Positions 7,788-15,927 of a stretch of 22,781 nt of DNA are shown here, in pieces. A model generated the notes under the pieces. It worked only from the letters and a program-made list of their open reading frames with translations. It was not told the origin of the DNA and searched no databases. This DNA comes from Peptococcaceae bacterium (GTDB lineage: Bacteria; Bacillota; Peptococcia; Peptococcales; Peptococcaceae), in contig CAAEKP010000043.1 of the NCBI GenBank assembly GCA_900756555.1, forward strand, positions 1-22,781, in the 5' to 3' direction. Within the stretch, counting starts at the first letter, position 1. Every line of letters begins with the position of its first letter. The position numbers were made by a program, and so were the translations under genes.

Positions 7788-9093
7788 AATTGACCCTGAA
7801 AAAATTGAGCGTTGGGAGCGGGAATTGTCCAAATGTATCCGCTGCGGTACCTGCCGTCAGTTCTGCCCCATCCATCAGGTGCTGGATGATGAATCCTACA
7901 CCGCGCGGGGCAAGCTGTATGTGGTGGATCAGTTCATCCACGGTGACTTTTTACTGAGCGATGGCTTTGTGGAAATGATAAGCAAATGTGTGATGTGCAA
8001 GGCTTGCACGGCAAATTGTCCATCGGGCGTGAATACGTACCAGATTTTTCTGGAAATGCGGGAAGAAATCGTGAAAGAGCGTGGTTTGTCCTTTACTAAA
8101 CAGTCTATTTTCCGTGCGCTGCACTGGCGCCAGTTCTTTGATTTTGGCTTAACCTGTGGGTCGTGGTTCCAGCGGCTGATTTTTAAACCTGCGCCGGATG
8201 GTCACGGTCAGATAGCGCGGGTGCCGCTGCCGATGGCCGGCTTTAATCAGCGCCGTATTATTCCCAATCTGCCGAAGAAGCATCTGAAAAAGCTGGTGCC
8301 GCTGGAAAGCAAGGCTCAGGGACAGGAAAAATATAAAGTGGCTTTCTTTACCGGCTGTATGCTTAATTATGTGTATCCACAGATTGGTCAGGACTTGATT
8401 GGCGTGCTCAATCTGCACGGCGTGACGGTGATTACACCCAAAAATCAGCATTGCTGCGGCACTCCGCTGTTTACTTCCGGTGAAAAGGAAATTGCCAGTG
8501 ATTTGATTCACAATAATCTGGCTATCTTTGGTGCGCTGGATGTAGATTATATCATCACAGGCTGTGGTTCCTGCGGTCTGGCCTGGAAGCAGGAGTTTGC
8601 CCATGTGCTGGGCGAGGGTCATCCTGATTATGGTCTGGCGTTGGAATTGGGGAAAAAGACGAAAGATATCAGTGAATTTTTGGTAATGATTGGCCTGAAC
8701 ACGGAGTTAATGCAGCCGGTAGAGCAGAAGATTACCTATCACGATTCCTGCCATTTAAACCGGGGACAAAAGATTAACAGGCAGCCGCGGCAGCTATTGC
8801 AGGCTCTGCCGGGAAGCAGCTATATCGAGATGGAAAAAGCGGACGGCTGCTGCGGCTCCGGCGGCTCCTTCAATTTAGCATATTATGAGATTTCCCGAAA
8901 AATTAATCAGCAGAAAACGGCGCATATTGCGGAAACTGGCGCTGATGTGGTGGCAGTGGGTTGTCCGGCTTGCCTGATGCATATTAAAGACGGTCTGGCG
9001 CAGGACGGCATTGCTGTGGAAACCAGACACATTGTAGAATTGCTGGCAGAAAGCTATGGCCTGCATCAACAGCAGAAGGAGGAACAGGCATGA
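7774..9093 (+). CDS. glcF: Iron-sulfur subunit of glycolate/D-lactate oxidase type (GlcF-like)
   Basis: A protein of 439 residues. Two ferredoxin-type [4Fe-4S] motifs lie at the N-terminus: C21, C24, C27, C31 (CIRCGTCRQFCP) and C72, C75, C78, C82 (CVMCKACTANCP). Two cysteine-rich CCG domains follow, with HCCGTP (C227-C228) and GCCGSGG (C359-C360). This is the layout of GlcF and of heterodisulfide-reductase-like electron-transfer subunits. The ATG at 7774 was chosen because GGAGGT (7761-7766) is 7 nt upstream; a GTG at 7765 would lie inside that site. It overlaps glcE by 14 bp and glcD by 4 bp, so translation is coupled. Confidence 0.9.
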   Translation: MAQSKIDPEKIERWERELSKCIRCGTCRQFCPIHQVLDDESYTARGKLYVVDQFIHGDFLLSDGFVEMISKCVMCKACTANCPSGVNTYQIFLEMREEIVKERGLSFTKQSIFRALHWRQFFDFGLTCGSWFQRLIFKPAPDGHGQIARVPLPMAGFNQRRIIPNLPKKHLKKLVPLESKAQGQEKYKVAFFTGCMLNYVYPQIGQDLIGVLNLHGVTVITPKNQHCCGTPLFTSGEKEIASDLIHNNLAIFGALDVDYIITGCGSCGLAWKQEFAHVLGEGHPDYGLALELGKKTKDISEFLVMIGLNTELMQPVEQKITYHDSCHLNRGQKINRQPRQLLQALPGSSYIEMEKADGCCGSGGSFNLAYYEISRKINQQKTAHIAETGADVVAVGCPACLMHIKDGLAQDGIAVETRHIVELLAESYGLHQQQKEEQA

Positions 9094-10484
9094 GCATGAC
9101 AGAAGCAGTATTGGAGCAGCTGCGGGCAGCAGTGGGAACAGAATATGTCAGCAACGCTGTGGAAAAGCTGATGGTGTACTCCTTTGACAGCACTTTTCAG
9201 AATCATAAGCCGGAAGTGGTGGTAAAGCCCCACACTACAGAAGAAGTGGCAGCAGTGGTGAAAATTGCGGCGGCACATCAGATTCCGCTGACGGTGCGCG
9301 GCGCAGGCACCAGCCTGTCTGGTGGCCCGGTGGCGTTGCAGGGCGGTATTCTGCTGGAAATGACAGCGTTTCGGCGTATTCTGGAGCTGAATGCTGAGGA
9401 GCAGTATGCTGTGGTGGAACCGGGTGTTATCACCAATGACCTGATTGCGGAGGCAGGCAAGTATGGTCTGTTTTATCCTCCTGATCCATCCAGCAGCGGG
9501 ATGTCTACGCTGGGCGGCAATGTAGCGGAATGCGCCGGCGGCGGCCGCGGTGTAAAATACGGCGTAACACGGGACTATGTGCTGGCGCTGGAACTGGTGC
9601 TGCCTGACGGGGAGATTATCACCGTGGGCAATGCGGTGGATGGGCTGACCGGCTGGCTGGATCTGCCGATGCTGTTCACAGGGTCGGAAGGTACACTGGG
9701 TATCATCACTAAAATTACAGTGCGGTTGCAGCCCAAACCACAGACCATCAAGACAGCGTTGGCCCAGTACGATAAACTGGATGCGGCGGCACACACAGTC
9801 AGCGCTATCATCAGCGCCGGGATAGTGCCGACTACCATCGAGATAATGGATCAGATGACCATTCGCGCGGTAGAAAACTTTTTGCAGATTGGTTTGGATA
9901 CCAGCAAGGCAGCATTCCTGCTGTTGGAAGTGGACGGCGAAGCGTGGGAAGTGGAACAGCAGCTGGAACAGGTTATCGCAATCTGTAAAGAAAATGAAGC
10001 CGTGCAGATAGAAGTGGCGCACACTGCGCAGGAACGGGCTGCGCTGTGGAAGGCGCGCAAATCCATCTCCGGGGCCTGCGGTAAAATTAATCCAACGAAA
10101 ATTGGGGAAGATATTGCCGTACCCCCTGCGGCTATCCCGGCCATGATTAAAGCGGTAAAAGAGATTGCGCAGAAATATAATCTGAATATGGTGGTGTTTG
10201 GCCATGCCGGCGACGGCAACCTGCATCCTAATATTATGACTGATAAACGCAACACAGAGGAGATGGCGCGGGTAAATCAGGCGATAGATGAGTTGTTTGC
10301 CAGAGCTCTGGCCTTGGGCGGCACGTTGTCCGGCGAGCACGGCATCGGCTTTATGAAAGCGCCATACCTGTTACAGGAGCTGGGCCGGGAAGGCTATCTG
10401 GCGCATAAAGCGGTGAAGGATGCTCTGGACCCGGCGGAAATTCTCAATCCGGGTAAGATTTTTATAGAAAAAGAATTGGGGTGA
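9090..10484 (+). CDS. glcD: FAD-linked glycolate/D-lactate oxidase catalytic subunit (GlcD-like)
   Basis: A 464-residue FAD-linked 2-hydroxyacid oxidase. The flavin-binding stretch VRGAGTSLSGG (about 69-79) and GGNVAECAGGG (about 142-152) mark the PCMH-type domain. HAGDGNLHPN (from H372) and SGEHGIG mark the C-terminal cap, whose histidines hold the active-site metal and substrate in the family. It should oxidise glycolate, D-lactate or a related acid, with electrons going to GlcF and then to quinone or an electron-transfer flavoprotein. No etfAB genes or permease lie in the window. AAGGAGG (9076-9082) is 7 nt before ATG, which overlaps the glcF stop as ATGA. Confidence 0.9.
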   Translation: MSMTEAVLEQLRAAVGTEYVSNAVEKLMVYSFDSTFQNHKPEVVVKPHTTEEVAAVVKIAAAHQIPLTVRGAGTSLSGGPVALQGGILLEMTAFRRILELNAEEQYAVVEPGVITNDLIAEAGKYGLFYPPDPSSSGMSTLGGNVAECAGGGRGVKYGVTRDYVLALELVLPDGEIITVGNAVDGLTGWLDLPMLFTGSEGTLGIITKITVRLQPKPQTIKTALAQYDKLDAAAHTVSAIISAGIVPTTIEIMDQMTIRAVENFLQIGLDTSKAAFLLLEVDGEAWEVEQQLEQVIAICKENEAVQIEVAHTAQERAALWKARKSISGACGKINPTKIGEDIAVPPAAIPAMIKAVKEIAQKYNLNMVVFGHAGDGNLHPNIMTDKRNTEEMARVNQAIDELFARALALGGTLSGEHGIGFMKAPYLLQELGREGYLAHKAVKDALDPAEILNPGKIFIEKELG

Positions 10485-10488
10485 AACC

Positions 10489-12522
10489 ATGAATGAACAT
10501 CTGTTTTTACCGGTGAATATGAAAGAAGCGCGGGGCAGAGGCTGGGAGGAACTGGACTTTGTGCTGGTTTCCGGCGATGCTTATGTGGATCATCCCAGCT
10601 TCGGCACAGCGCTGGTTGGCCGTTTGCTGGAGCATGAGGGCTTTCGGGTGGGCATTATTGCGCAGCCGGATGTAACCCGCTGCGAGAGCATGATGGCTTT
10701 TGGCCGTCCCAGATATGCCTTTCTGGTAGCCAGCGGCAACATTGATTCTATGGTGAATCACTACACCGCTGCCAAAAAGCCGCGCAGCAATGATGCCTAT
10801 TCACCGGGCGGGCAAAAAGGGCTGCGCCCGGACCGGGCAGTGGATGTGTACTGCCGTCTGGTGCGGGAGGCATATCCCGATGTGCCAATTATGATTGGCG
10901 GTGTGGAAGCCAGCTTACGGCGTTTTGCGCACTACGATTACTGGGATGATGCGGTGCGCCCCTCTATTTTGGAAACCTCCGGCGCAGATTTACTCATGTA
11001 CGGTATGAGTGAACAGCAGCTTAAACATCTGAGCCATGGTCTGGAAAACGGCTGGCCGCTGCATAAAATGCGTGATGTGCAGGGTACCTGCTATTGGAGC
11101 GATACACTGCCAAAGAAAGGCGATTATATTGTGCTGCCGGGTTATGACGAAGTCATTGCCGATAAGAAAAAATTTGCAGAAGCCTTTGCCATTCAGAACA
11201 GAGAGCAGAATCCATTTATGGGCAAAATATTAGTGCAGCCCCACGGTGATCGATATCTGATTCAGCTGCCGCCAGCCAAACCGCTGAGCCAGCAGGAAAT
11301 GGACGAGCTGTATAAACTGCCGTTCCAGCGCACCTATCATCCGCGCTATGAGAAGGCAGGCGGGATTCCTGCTTTGCAGGAGGTAGAGTTCAGCATTACC
11401 GACCATCGCGGCTGCTTTGGCGGCTGCACCTTCTGTGCTATCAACTTCCATCAGGGGCGGATTATTCAGAACCGCAGCAAAGAATCTATTGTGGAAGAAG
11501 CGCGGCTGATGACTACGCTGCCTGGCTTTAAGGGCTATATTCACGATGTGGGCGGCCCCACCGGCAACTTCCGCAATATGTCCTGCAAGAAGCAGCTGAA
11601 GGTGGGTGCCTGCAAAGAGCGGCAGTGCCTGTTCCCGGAGATTTGCCCGAACCTGATTGTGGATCACAAAGAATATCTGGATATTCTGCGCGCTGTGCGC
11701 AAATTGGATAAGGTGAAAAAAGTATTCATCCGCTCCGGTGTGCGGTTTGACTATATCATGGCGGACCCGGATCCAACCTTCTTTGATGAGATGTGCGAGT
11801 ATCACATCAGCGGCTTGCTGAAGGTAGCGCCGGAACACGTATCGCCACACGCGCTGCATTACATGGGCAAGCCGCAGCGCAAGGTGTTTGATGCTTTTGT
11901 GAAGCGTTATTTTGATTATAACCGCCGTGTGGGGAAAGAGCAGTATCTGGTGCCTTACTTTATGTCCAGCCATCCGGGCTGTACCTTGCAGGATGCGGTG
12001 GTTTTAGCGGAATATATTCGGGATATCGGCTACAATCCGGAGCAGGTGCAGGACTTTATTCCCACACCGGGCAGCATGGCCACCGCCATGTATTACAGCG
12101 GCTATGACCCACGCACCATGGAGCCGGTGTATGTGCCGCGTGACCCGCACGAAAAAGCCATGCAGCGGGCGCTGATGCAGTACCGCAATCCAAAAAACTA
12201 TGACCTGGTGCATGAAGCACTGGTGAAGGCAGAGCGCACAGATTTAATTGGCTTTGGGCCAAAATGTCTGATTCGCCCGGCTAAGGGCAAAGGTAAGCCG
12301 GAGGTAAACCGCGGTAAAAATGCCGGCGGTAAAGGCAAGCCAACGGTAAACGCTCATGGTAACGCAAATAACAGTAAAAATAACAGCAAAAATAACAGCA
12401 AACAAAACGGTGCAAAAAACGGCAGCAGAAAAGACAGTGCCGGAGCCGGGCAGAAGCAATCTGGCTCACAGCGCAAAAAAACAGCAGAAAACCAAAAAAG
12501 AACGCCTAAAAAGGGAAGATAA
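10489..12522 (+). CDS. YgiQ-family radical SAM protein with basic C-terminal tail
   Basis: A 677-residue radical SAM protein. The N-terminal MoaE/cobalamin-domain-like region begins with PVNMKEARGRGWEELDF. The cluster motif is CFGGCTFC (C309, C313, C316), the CX3CX2C that binds the [4Fe-4S] used to cleave S-adenosylmethionine. The gene starts 4 bp after glcD, so it is probably co-transcribed. The molecular function of YgiQ proteins is not well established, and a link to glycolate oxidation is not obvious. Residues about 599-677 form a low-complexity tail rich in K, N, G and S, including NNSKNNSK, which is likely disordered and may bind nucleic acid. The DNA of the tail carries three 12-bp tandem repeats. 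Confidence 0.9.
   Translation: MNEHLFLPVNMKEARGRGWEELDFVLVSGDAYVDHPSFGTALVGRLLEHEGFRVGIIAQPDVTRCESMMAFGRPRYAFLVASGNIDSMVNHYTAAKKPRSNDAYSPGGQKGLRPDRAVDVYCRLVREAYPDVPIMIGGVEASLRRFAHYDYWDDAVRPSILETSGADLLMYGMSEQQLKHLSHGLENGWPLHKMRDVQGTCYWSDTLPKKGDYIVLPGYDEVIADKKKFAEAFAIQNREQNPFMGKILVQPHGDRYLIQLPPAKPLSQQEMDELYKLPFQRTYHPRYEKAGGIPALQEVEFSITDHRGCFGGCTFCAINFHQGRIIQNRSKESIVEEARLMTTLPGFKGYIHDVGGPTGNFRNMSCKKQLKVGACKERQCLFPEICPNLIVDHKEYLDILRAVRKLDKVKKVFIRSGVRFDYIMADPDPTFFDEMCEYHISGLLKVAPEHVSPHALHYMGKPQRKVFDAFVKRYFDYNRRVGKEQYLVPYFMSSHPGCTLQDAVVLAEYIRDIGYNPEQVQDFIPTPGSMATAMYYSGYDPRTMEPVYVPRDPHEKAMQRALMQYRNPKNYDLVHEALVKAERTDLIGFGPKCLIRPAKGKGKPEVNRGKNAGGKGKPTVNAHGNANNSKNNSKNNSKQNGAKNGSRKDSAGAGQKQSGSQRKKTAENQKRTPKKGR
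12367..12402 (+). repeat. Three 12-bp tandem repeats in the YgiQ tail
   Basis: AATAACAGYAAA occurs three times head to tail (12367-12378, 12379-12390, 12391-12402) with a single T/C difference, encoding NNSK units. Copy number can change without a frameshift, so tail length may vary between strains. Confidence 0.85.
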
Positions 12523-12534
12523 TCTTTCTTTTTT
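12508..12534 (+). terminator. Weak AT-rich hairpin at the ygiQ stop codon
   Basis: An A/G-rich arm (12508-12519) can pair with a T/C-rich arm (12523-12534) with G-U pairs, and the TAA stop codon forms the loop. A long T-stretch is present, but the stem is weak, so termination may be partial and yicC may be partly co-transcribed. Confidence 0.35.
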
Positions 12535-12588
12535 TGCGGGAATCGGTTACAATATAAGTTAGAATTTTTTCTGGAGGCCTGAGAAACG

Positions 12589-13467
12589 ATGAGAAGCATG
12601 ACAGGGTATGGACGCGGCGAAGGCGACAATGGGGCGTTAAATATTGTAATCGAAGTGAAAGCGGTGAATCACCGTTACAGCGAAATTACCATCAAACAGC
12701 CCAGACAGTTTCTGGCGCTGGAAGATAAAATGAAGAAAGTAATCAGCAGTTACATTGAACGGGGTAAGGTGGATGTGTTTGTGCGCACCAAGGAGCTGGC
12801 GGAAGCAAATAAGCCGGTGCAGGTGGATAAGCAGCGTGCGCTGGCTTATCATGAGGCGATGCAGGAATTAACCGCGCTGATTCCCGGTGCGGCTTACAAG
12901 CCGGATCCATACCGTTTGCTGACCTTGCCGGAGGTTATCTGCCAGAGTGATGACGAGCCGGATGTAAAAGAAATCTGGCCGTTGGTGGAGCAGGTACTGC
13001 GGCAGGCAATGGAAAATCATGTGGCCATGCGGGAGCAGGAGGGCGCCCATATCGGCGATAATCTGCGGGAAAAGGTGGCTGGTATGCAGAAGCTGACCGC
13101 TCAGGTGGCAGAACGCAGTCCGCTGGTGCTGGCTGACTATAAAGAAAAGCTAGAGGCTCGTATTGCGGAACTGCTGAACAATGCTGCGGTAGAACCAGAA
13201 CGACTGGCGCAGGAAGTGGCTTTTTTTGCTGAAAAAAGCTGCATTGATGAAGAACTGGTGCGGTTGCAGAGCCATTTTGAACAGTTTTATAAAATTGCTG
13301 ACCAGAACGGCAGTATCGGCCGCAAACTGGATTTCTTAATTCAGGAAATGAACCGGGAAACCAACACCATCGGCTCTAAAGCCAACGATCTGGAAACAGG
13401 CCGTCTGGTGGTGGAAATGAAGAGTGAGCTGGAAAAGCTGAGAGAGCAGGTACAGAATATCGAATAA
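12589..13467 (+). CDS. yicC: YicC/YloC-family endoribonuclease
   Basis: A 292-residue protein, the usual family length. It opens with the family-typical MRSMTGYGRGEG and carries EVKAVNHRY (about 22-30). The C-terminal DUF1732-type end contains NRETNTIGSKAND and finishes in a coiled-coil-like helix. Family members are RNA endonucleases linked to small-RNA decay and stationary-phase fitness. GGAGG (12573-12577) lies 11 nt before ATG, and a possible -10 box TACAAT is at 12548. It is the first gene of a compact housekeeping series (yicC, remA, gmk, rpoZ, coaBC, metK) that is conserved in part in Bacillota. Confidence 0.93.
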   Translation: MRSMTGYGRGEGDNGALNIVIEVKAVNHRYSEITIKQPRQFLALEDKMKKVISSYIERGKVDVFVRTKELAEANKPVQVDKQRALAYHEAMQELTALIPGAAYKPDPYRLLTLPEVICQSDDEPDVKEIWPLVEQVLRQAMENHVAMREQEGAHIGDNLREKVAGMQKLTAQVAERSPLVLADYKEKLEARIAELLNNAAVEPERLAQEVAFFAEKSCIDEELVRLQSHFEQFYKIADQNGSIGRKLDFLIQEMNRETNTIGSKANDLETGRLVVEMKSELEKLREQVQNIE

Positions 13468-13489
13468 TCTCCTGAAAGGGGGAATCGGC

Positions 13490-13732
13490 TTGTATCAGTT
13501 TATGAATATCGGGTTTGATAATATGGTGCAGGTGCAGAAGGTGGTGGCAGTGGTATCGCCGGAGAGTGCGCCGGTAAAGCGCATTGTGCAGGAAGCGCGG
13601 GAAGCAGGCAATGTCATTGATGCCACCCACGGGCGCAAAACGCGCGCCGTCATTTTTACAGACAGCACCTATATTATCCTGTCGGCCATTCAGCCGGAAA
13701 CATTGGTTGGCCGGTTAGAGCAGGGTGTTTAA
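13490..13732 (+). CDS. remA: RemA-family DNA-binding regulator (DUF370)
   Basis: An 80-residue protein matching the small RemA/DUF370 family, with NIGFDNMV at the N-terminus, VVSPESAPVKRI in the middle, then DATHGRKTRAVI and ILSAIQPETL. In Bacillus, RemA is a ring-forming DNA-binding protein that controls extracellular matrix and osmoprotection genes. The start is TTG at 13490. AAAGGGGG (13475-13482) is 7 nt upstream, and the resulting N-terminus has the normal family length, while the next ATG (13502) would cut it short. It sits between yicC and gmk, exactly as in Bacillus. Confidence 0.92.
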   Translation: MYQFMNIGFDNMVQVQKVVAVVSPESAPVKRIVQEAREAGNVIDATHGRKTRAVIFTDSTYIILSAIQPETLVGRLEQGV

Positions 13733-13819
13733 AAGTCAACCCGGAATCTGACAGAAGAAATATAGCAGAAGAAGCAGGAATAACAGAGAATCCATAAGAA
13801 GTAAGGGGTTAGAAGTATC

Positions 13820-14416
13820 ATGGAGCAGCAGACAAAACGAGGCATTCTGGTAGTATTGTCCGGCCCTTCCGGCACCGGCAAAGGAACCGTCTGTGCCGCA
13901 GTACGCAACAGTGATGACGTGGCAGTGGAATATTCTATCTCTGCTACTACGCGCAATCCGCGGCAGGGAGAAGAACATGGCCGGGAATACTTTTTCTTCA
14001 GCAAAGAAGAATTTACAGCACTGCGGGAGCAGGGCGGCTTTTTAGAATGGGCTCAGGTGTATGATAATTTTTATGGCACACCTCGTCAGTATGTGGAGGA
14101 TGTGCTCAACTCTGGCCGCGACTGCATTCTGGAAATAGACCCGCAGGGCGCTTTGCAGGTGCGCAAGGCAGCGCCGGAGGCAGTGTTGATTTTTATTGCG
14201 CCGCCATCGCTGGAAGAGCTGCGCAGCCGCTTATCCGGCAGAGGTACCGAATCTGCGGAAGAAGTGGAAAAACGGCTGAGCTGTGCGCTGGATGAAATGA
14301 GTTATATGCCGCAGTATGATTATGTGATTGTTAATGACACGGTAGAAACCGCGGCGGCAAAAATGAAGGCAATTCTTGTGGCTGAAAAATGCCGCAGCAG
14401 CCGCAATGTAATGTAG
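13820..14416 (+). CDS. gmk: Guanylate kinase
   Basis: A 198-residue kinase that phosphorylates GMP (and dGMP) to GDP using ATP, in the cytoplasm. The P-loop is GPSGTGKGT (residues 15-23). The GMP-binding stretch SATTRNPRQGEEHG and the lid region with GRGTES follow in the normal order. AAGGGG (13803-13808) lies 11 nt before ATG. The 87-bp gap after remA holds no recognisable element. Next comes rpoZ, the common Bacillota order. Length and residues are normal. Confidence 0.96.
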   Translation: MEQQTKRGILVVLSGPSGTGKGTVCAAVRNSDDVAVEYSISATTRNPRQGEEHGREYFFFSKEEFTALREQGGFLEWAQVYDNFYGTPRQYVEDVLNSGRDCILEIDPQGALQVRKAAPEAVLIFIAPPSLEELRSRLSGRGTESAEEVEKRLSCALDEMSYMPQYDYVIVNDTVETAAAKMKAILVAEKCRSSRNVM

Positions 14417-14448
14417 AGTTTTTATGTATAAAAATGGAGGTTTTTAAT

Positions 14449-14655
14449 ATGGTAGAACCAACAATTGATGAATTATTAACAAAAGCAGACAGCAAATATT
14501 CTTTAGTTTGCGCAGCTGCGAAACGTGCCAGAGAAATTGTGGATGGTGCAGAACCAATGAACAGCGGCGATGCAAAAAAACCAGTAACGATGGCGTTGCA
14601 GGAAATTGGCGAAGACAAGATTTCTTACGAGCAGACCACAGAAGGCATTAAATAA
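14449..14655 (+). CDS. rpoZ: DNA-directed RNA polymerase omega subunit
   Basis: A 68-residue omega subunit that helps assemble and stabilise RNA polymerase. Family features are EPTIDELLTKADSKYSLVCA followed by AAKRAREI, and a short acidic C-terminus with DKISYEQ. The start at 14449 was chosen because GGAGG (14436-14440) is 8 nt upstream; an earlier in-frame ATG at 14389 would run back into gmk. It lies between gmk and coaBC with short gaps, as expected. Confidence 0.95.
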   Translation: MVEPTIDELLTKADSKYSLVCAAAKRAREIVDGAEPMNSGDAKKPVTMALQEIGEDKISYEQTTEGIK

Positions 14656-14679
14656 TTTTGGAGCATAGGAGCGACAGAC

Positions 14680-15873
14680 ATGGCAAATATCATTGTGGGG
14701 GTCACAGGAGGCATTGCTGCTTACAAAGCGGCGGAGCTGGTGCGTTTGCTGGTGAAGCAGGGACATGAGGTGCGCTGCATTATGACAGCCGCCGCCCGGC
14801 AGTTTATCACACCGTTGACCTTACAGACATTATCGGGCAACCCGGTGTATACAGACTTGTTTGCCATGCCGGAAAATCCTGAATGGCAGGTTGAGCACAT
14901 CGGCTTGGCCCGCTGGGCGCAGTGTGTGCTCATTGCACCAGCCACTGCCGATTTTATTGGCAAAGTGGCTCATGGGCTGGCCGACGATTTGCTTTCCACC
15001 TGTGTGATGGCTGCCAGTGCGCCGGTTTATTTTGCACCGGCCATGAATGATCAGATGTATGCCAATCCGCTGGTGCAGCGCAATATTGCATTGCTGCGGG
15101 AAGCGGGCTATGGCTTTGTGGACCCGGTGGATGGTCAGCTTGCCTGCGGTACCTCCGGTACCGGGAAGATGGCCAGCCCACAGCAGATTGCTGCCGTGAC
15201 AGAACGGCTGCGGGAGCAGGATCTGCGAGGCTTGCGCATTGTAGTGACAGCGGGGCCTACACAGGAAGCAATCGACCCGGTGCGCTATCTGACCAATCAC
15301 AGCAGCGGCAAGATGGGCTATGCCATTGCGCGGCAGGCTGCCAATCGCGGCGCAGAGGTGGTGCTGGTCAGCGGCCCTTCCAGTCAGTCAGCACCAGCAG
15401 GCGTGACGGTAGTGCCGGTGAAATCGGCGCAGGATATGTTTGCTGCTGTGCAGCAGGAGTATGCGGCAGCGGATGCAGTGATTAAAGCCGCAGCAGTGGC
15501 GGACTACCGGCCTAAGACAGTAGCCAGTCAGAAGATAAAAAAATCGGACGGCGACTGGTGCCTGGAACTGGAACGCAATCCAGATATTCTGGCCTGGCTG
15601 GGCGCTCACAAGAACAAGCAGATTCTGGTGGGGTTTGCCGCGGAAACAAACGATGTGCAGCAGAATGCGCTGAGCAAATTACAGCGCAAGCGGCTGGATT
15701 TGATTGCCGCCAATGATTTGACCGAGCAGCACAGCGGATTTGCCCGTGATACCAACAAAATTACTCTGTATGGTGCCGACGGCAGCGTGACAGAATTGCC
15801 TGTGCTCAGCAAAGAGCAGGCGGCAGATGCGCTGCTGGACAAGGTGCTGGCAATTTATCAGAACCGAAAATAA
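14680..15873 (+). CDS. coaBC: Bifunctional phosphopantothenoylcysteine decarboxylase/phosphopantothenate-cysteine ligase
   Basis: A 397-residue fused enzyme of coenzyme A synthesis. The N-terminal FMN-dependent decarboxylase (CoaC, about 1-180) has GVTGGIAAYKA, the catalytic histidine in VEHIGLA (H73), PAMNDQM with N123, and the reactive cysteine in ACGTSGTGKM (C156). The C-terminal ligase (CoaB, about 188-397) begins with VTAGPTQEAIDPVRY, then NHSSGKMG and AAVADYRP, and has the KIKK stretch. Together they convert 4'-phosphopantothenate and cysteine to 4'-phosphopantetheine. AGGAG precedes ATG, and the gene starts 24 bp after rpoZ. All key residues are present. Confidence 0.96.
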   Translation: MANIIVGVTGGIAAYKAAELVRLLVKQGHEVRCIMTAAARQFITPLTLQTLSGNPVYTDLFAMPENPEWQVEHIGLARWAQCVLIAPATADFIGKVAHGLADDLLSTCVMAASAPVYFAPAMNDQMYANPLVQRNIALLREAGYGFVDPVDGQLACGTSGTGKMASPQQIAAVTERLREQDLRGLRIVVTAGPTQEAIDPVRYLTNHSSGKMGYAIARQAANRGAEVVLVSGPSSQSAPAGVTVVPVKSAQDMFAAVQQEYAAADAVIKAAAVADYRPKTVASQKIKKSDGDWCLELERNPDILAWLGAHKNKQILVGFAAETNDVQQNALSKLQRKRLDLIAANDLTEQHSGFARDTNKITLYGADGSVTELPVLSKEQAADALLDKVLAIYQNRK

Positions 15874-15927
15874 ATTTTTAACGATAGAACTTTTATAAAT
15901 TATCTACTAATCAAGGAGTTGTAACGA

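Noticed and set aside
9066..10340. 424-codon open frame on the minus strand opposite glcD
   Set aside because: The plus strand encodes a textbook GlcD with all motifs. The minus frame is His/Cys/Gln-rich and has no recognisable domain.
15874..15927. SAM riboswitch before metK
   Set aside because: The gap is only 54 bp, with no paired elements of the SAM-I type, and metK is probably co-transcribed with coaBC.
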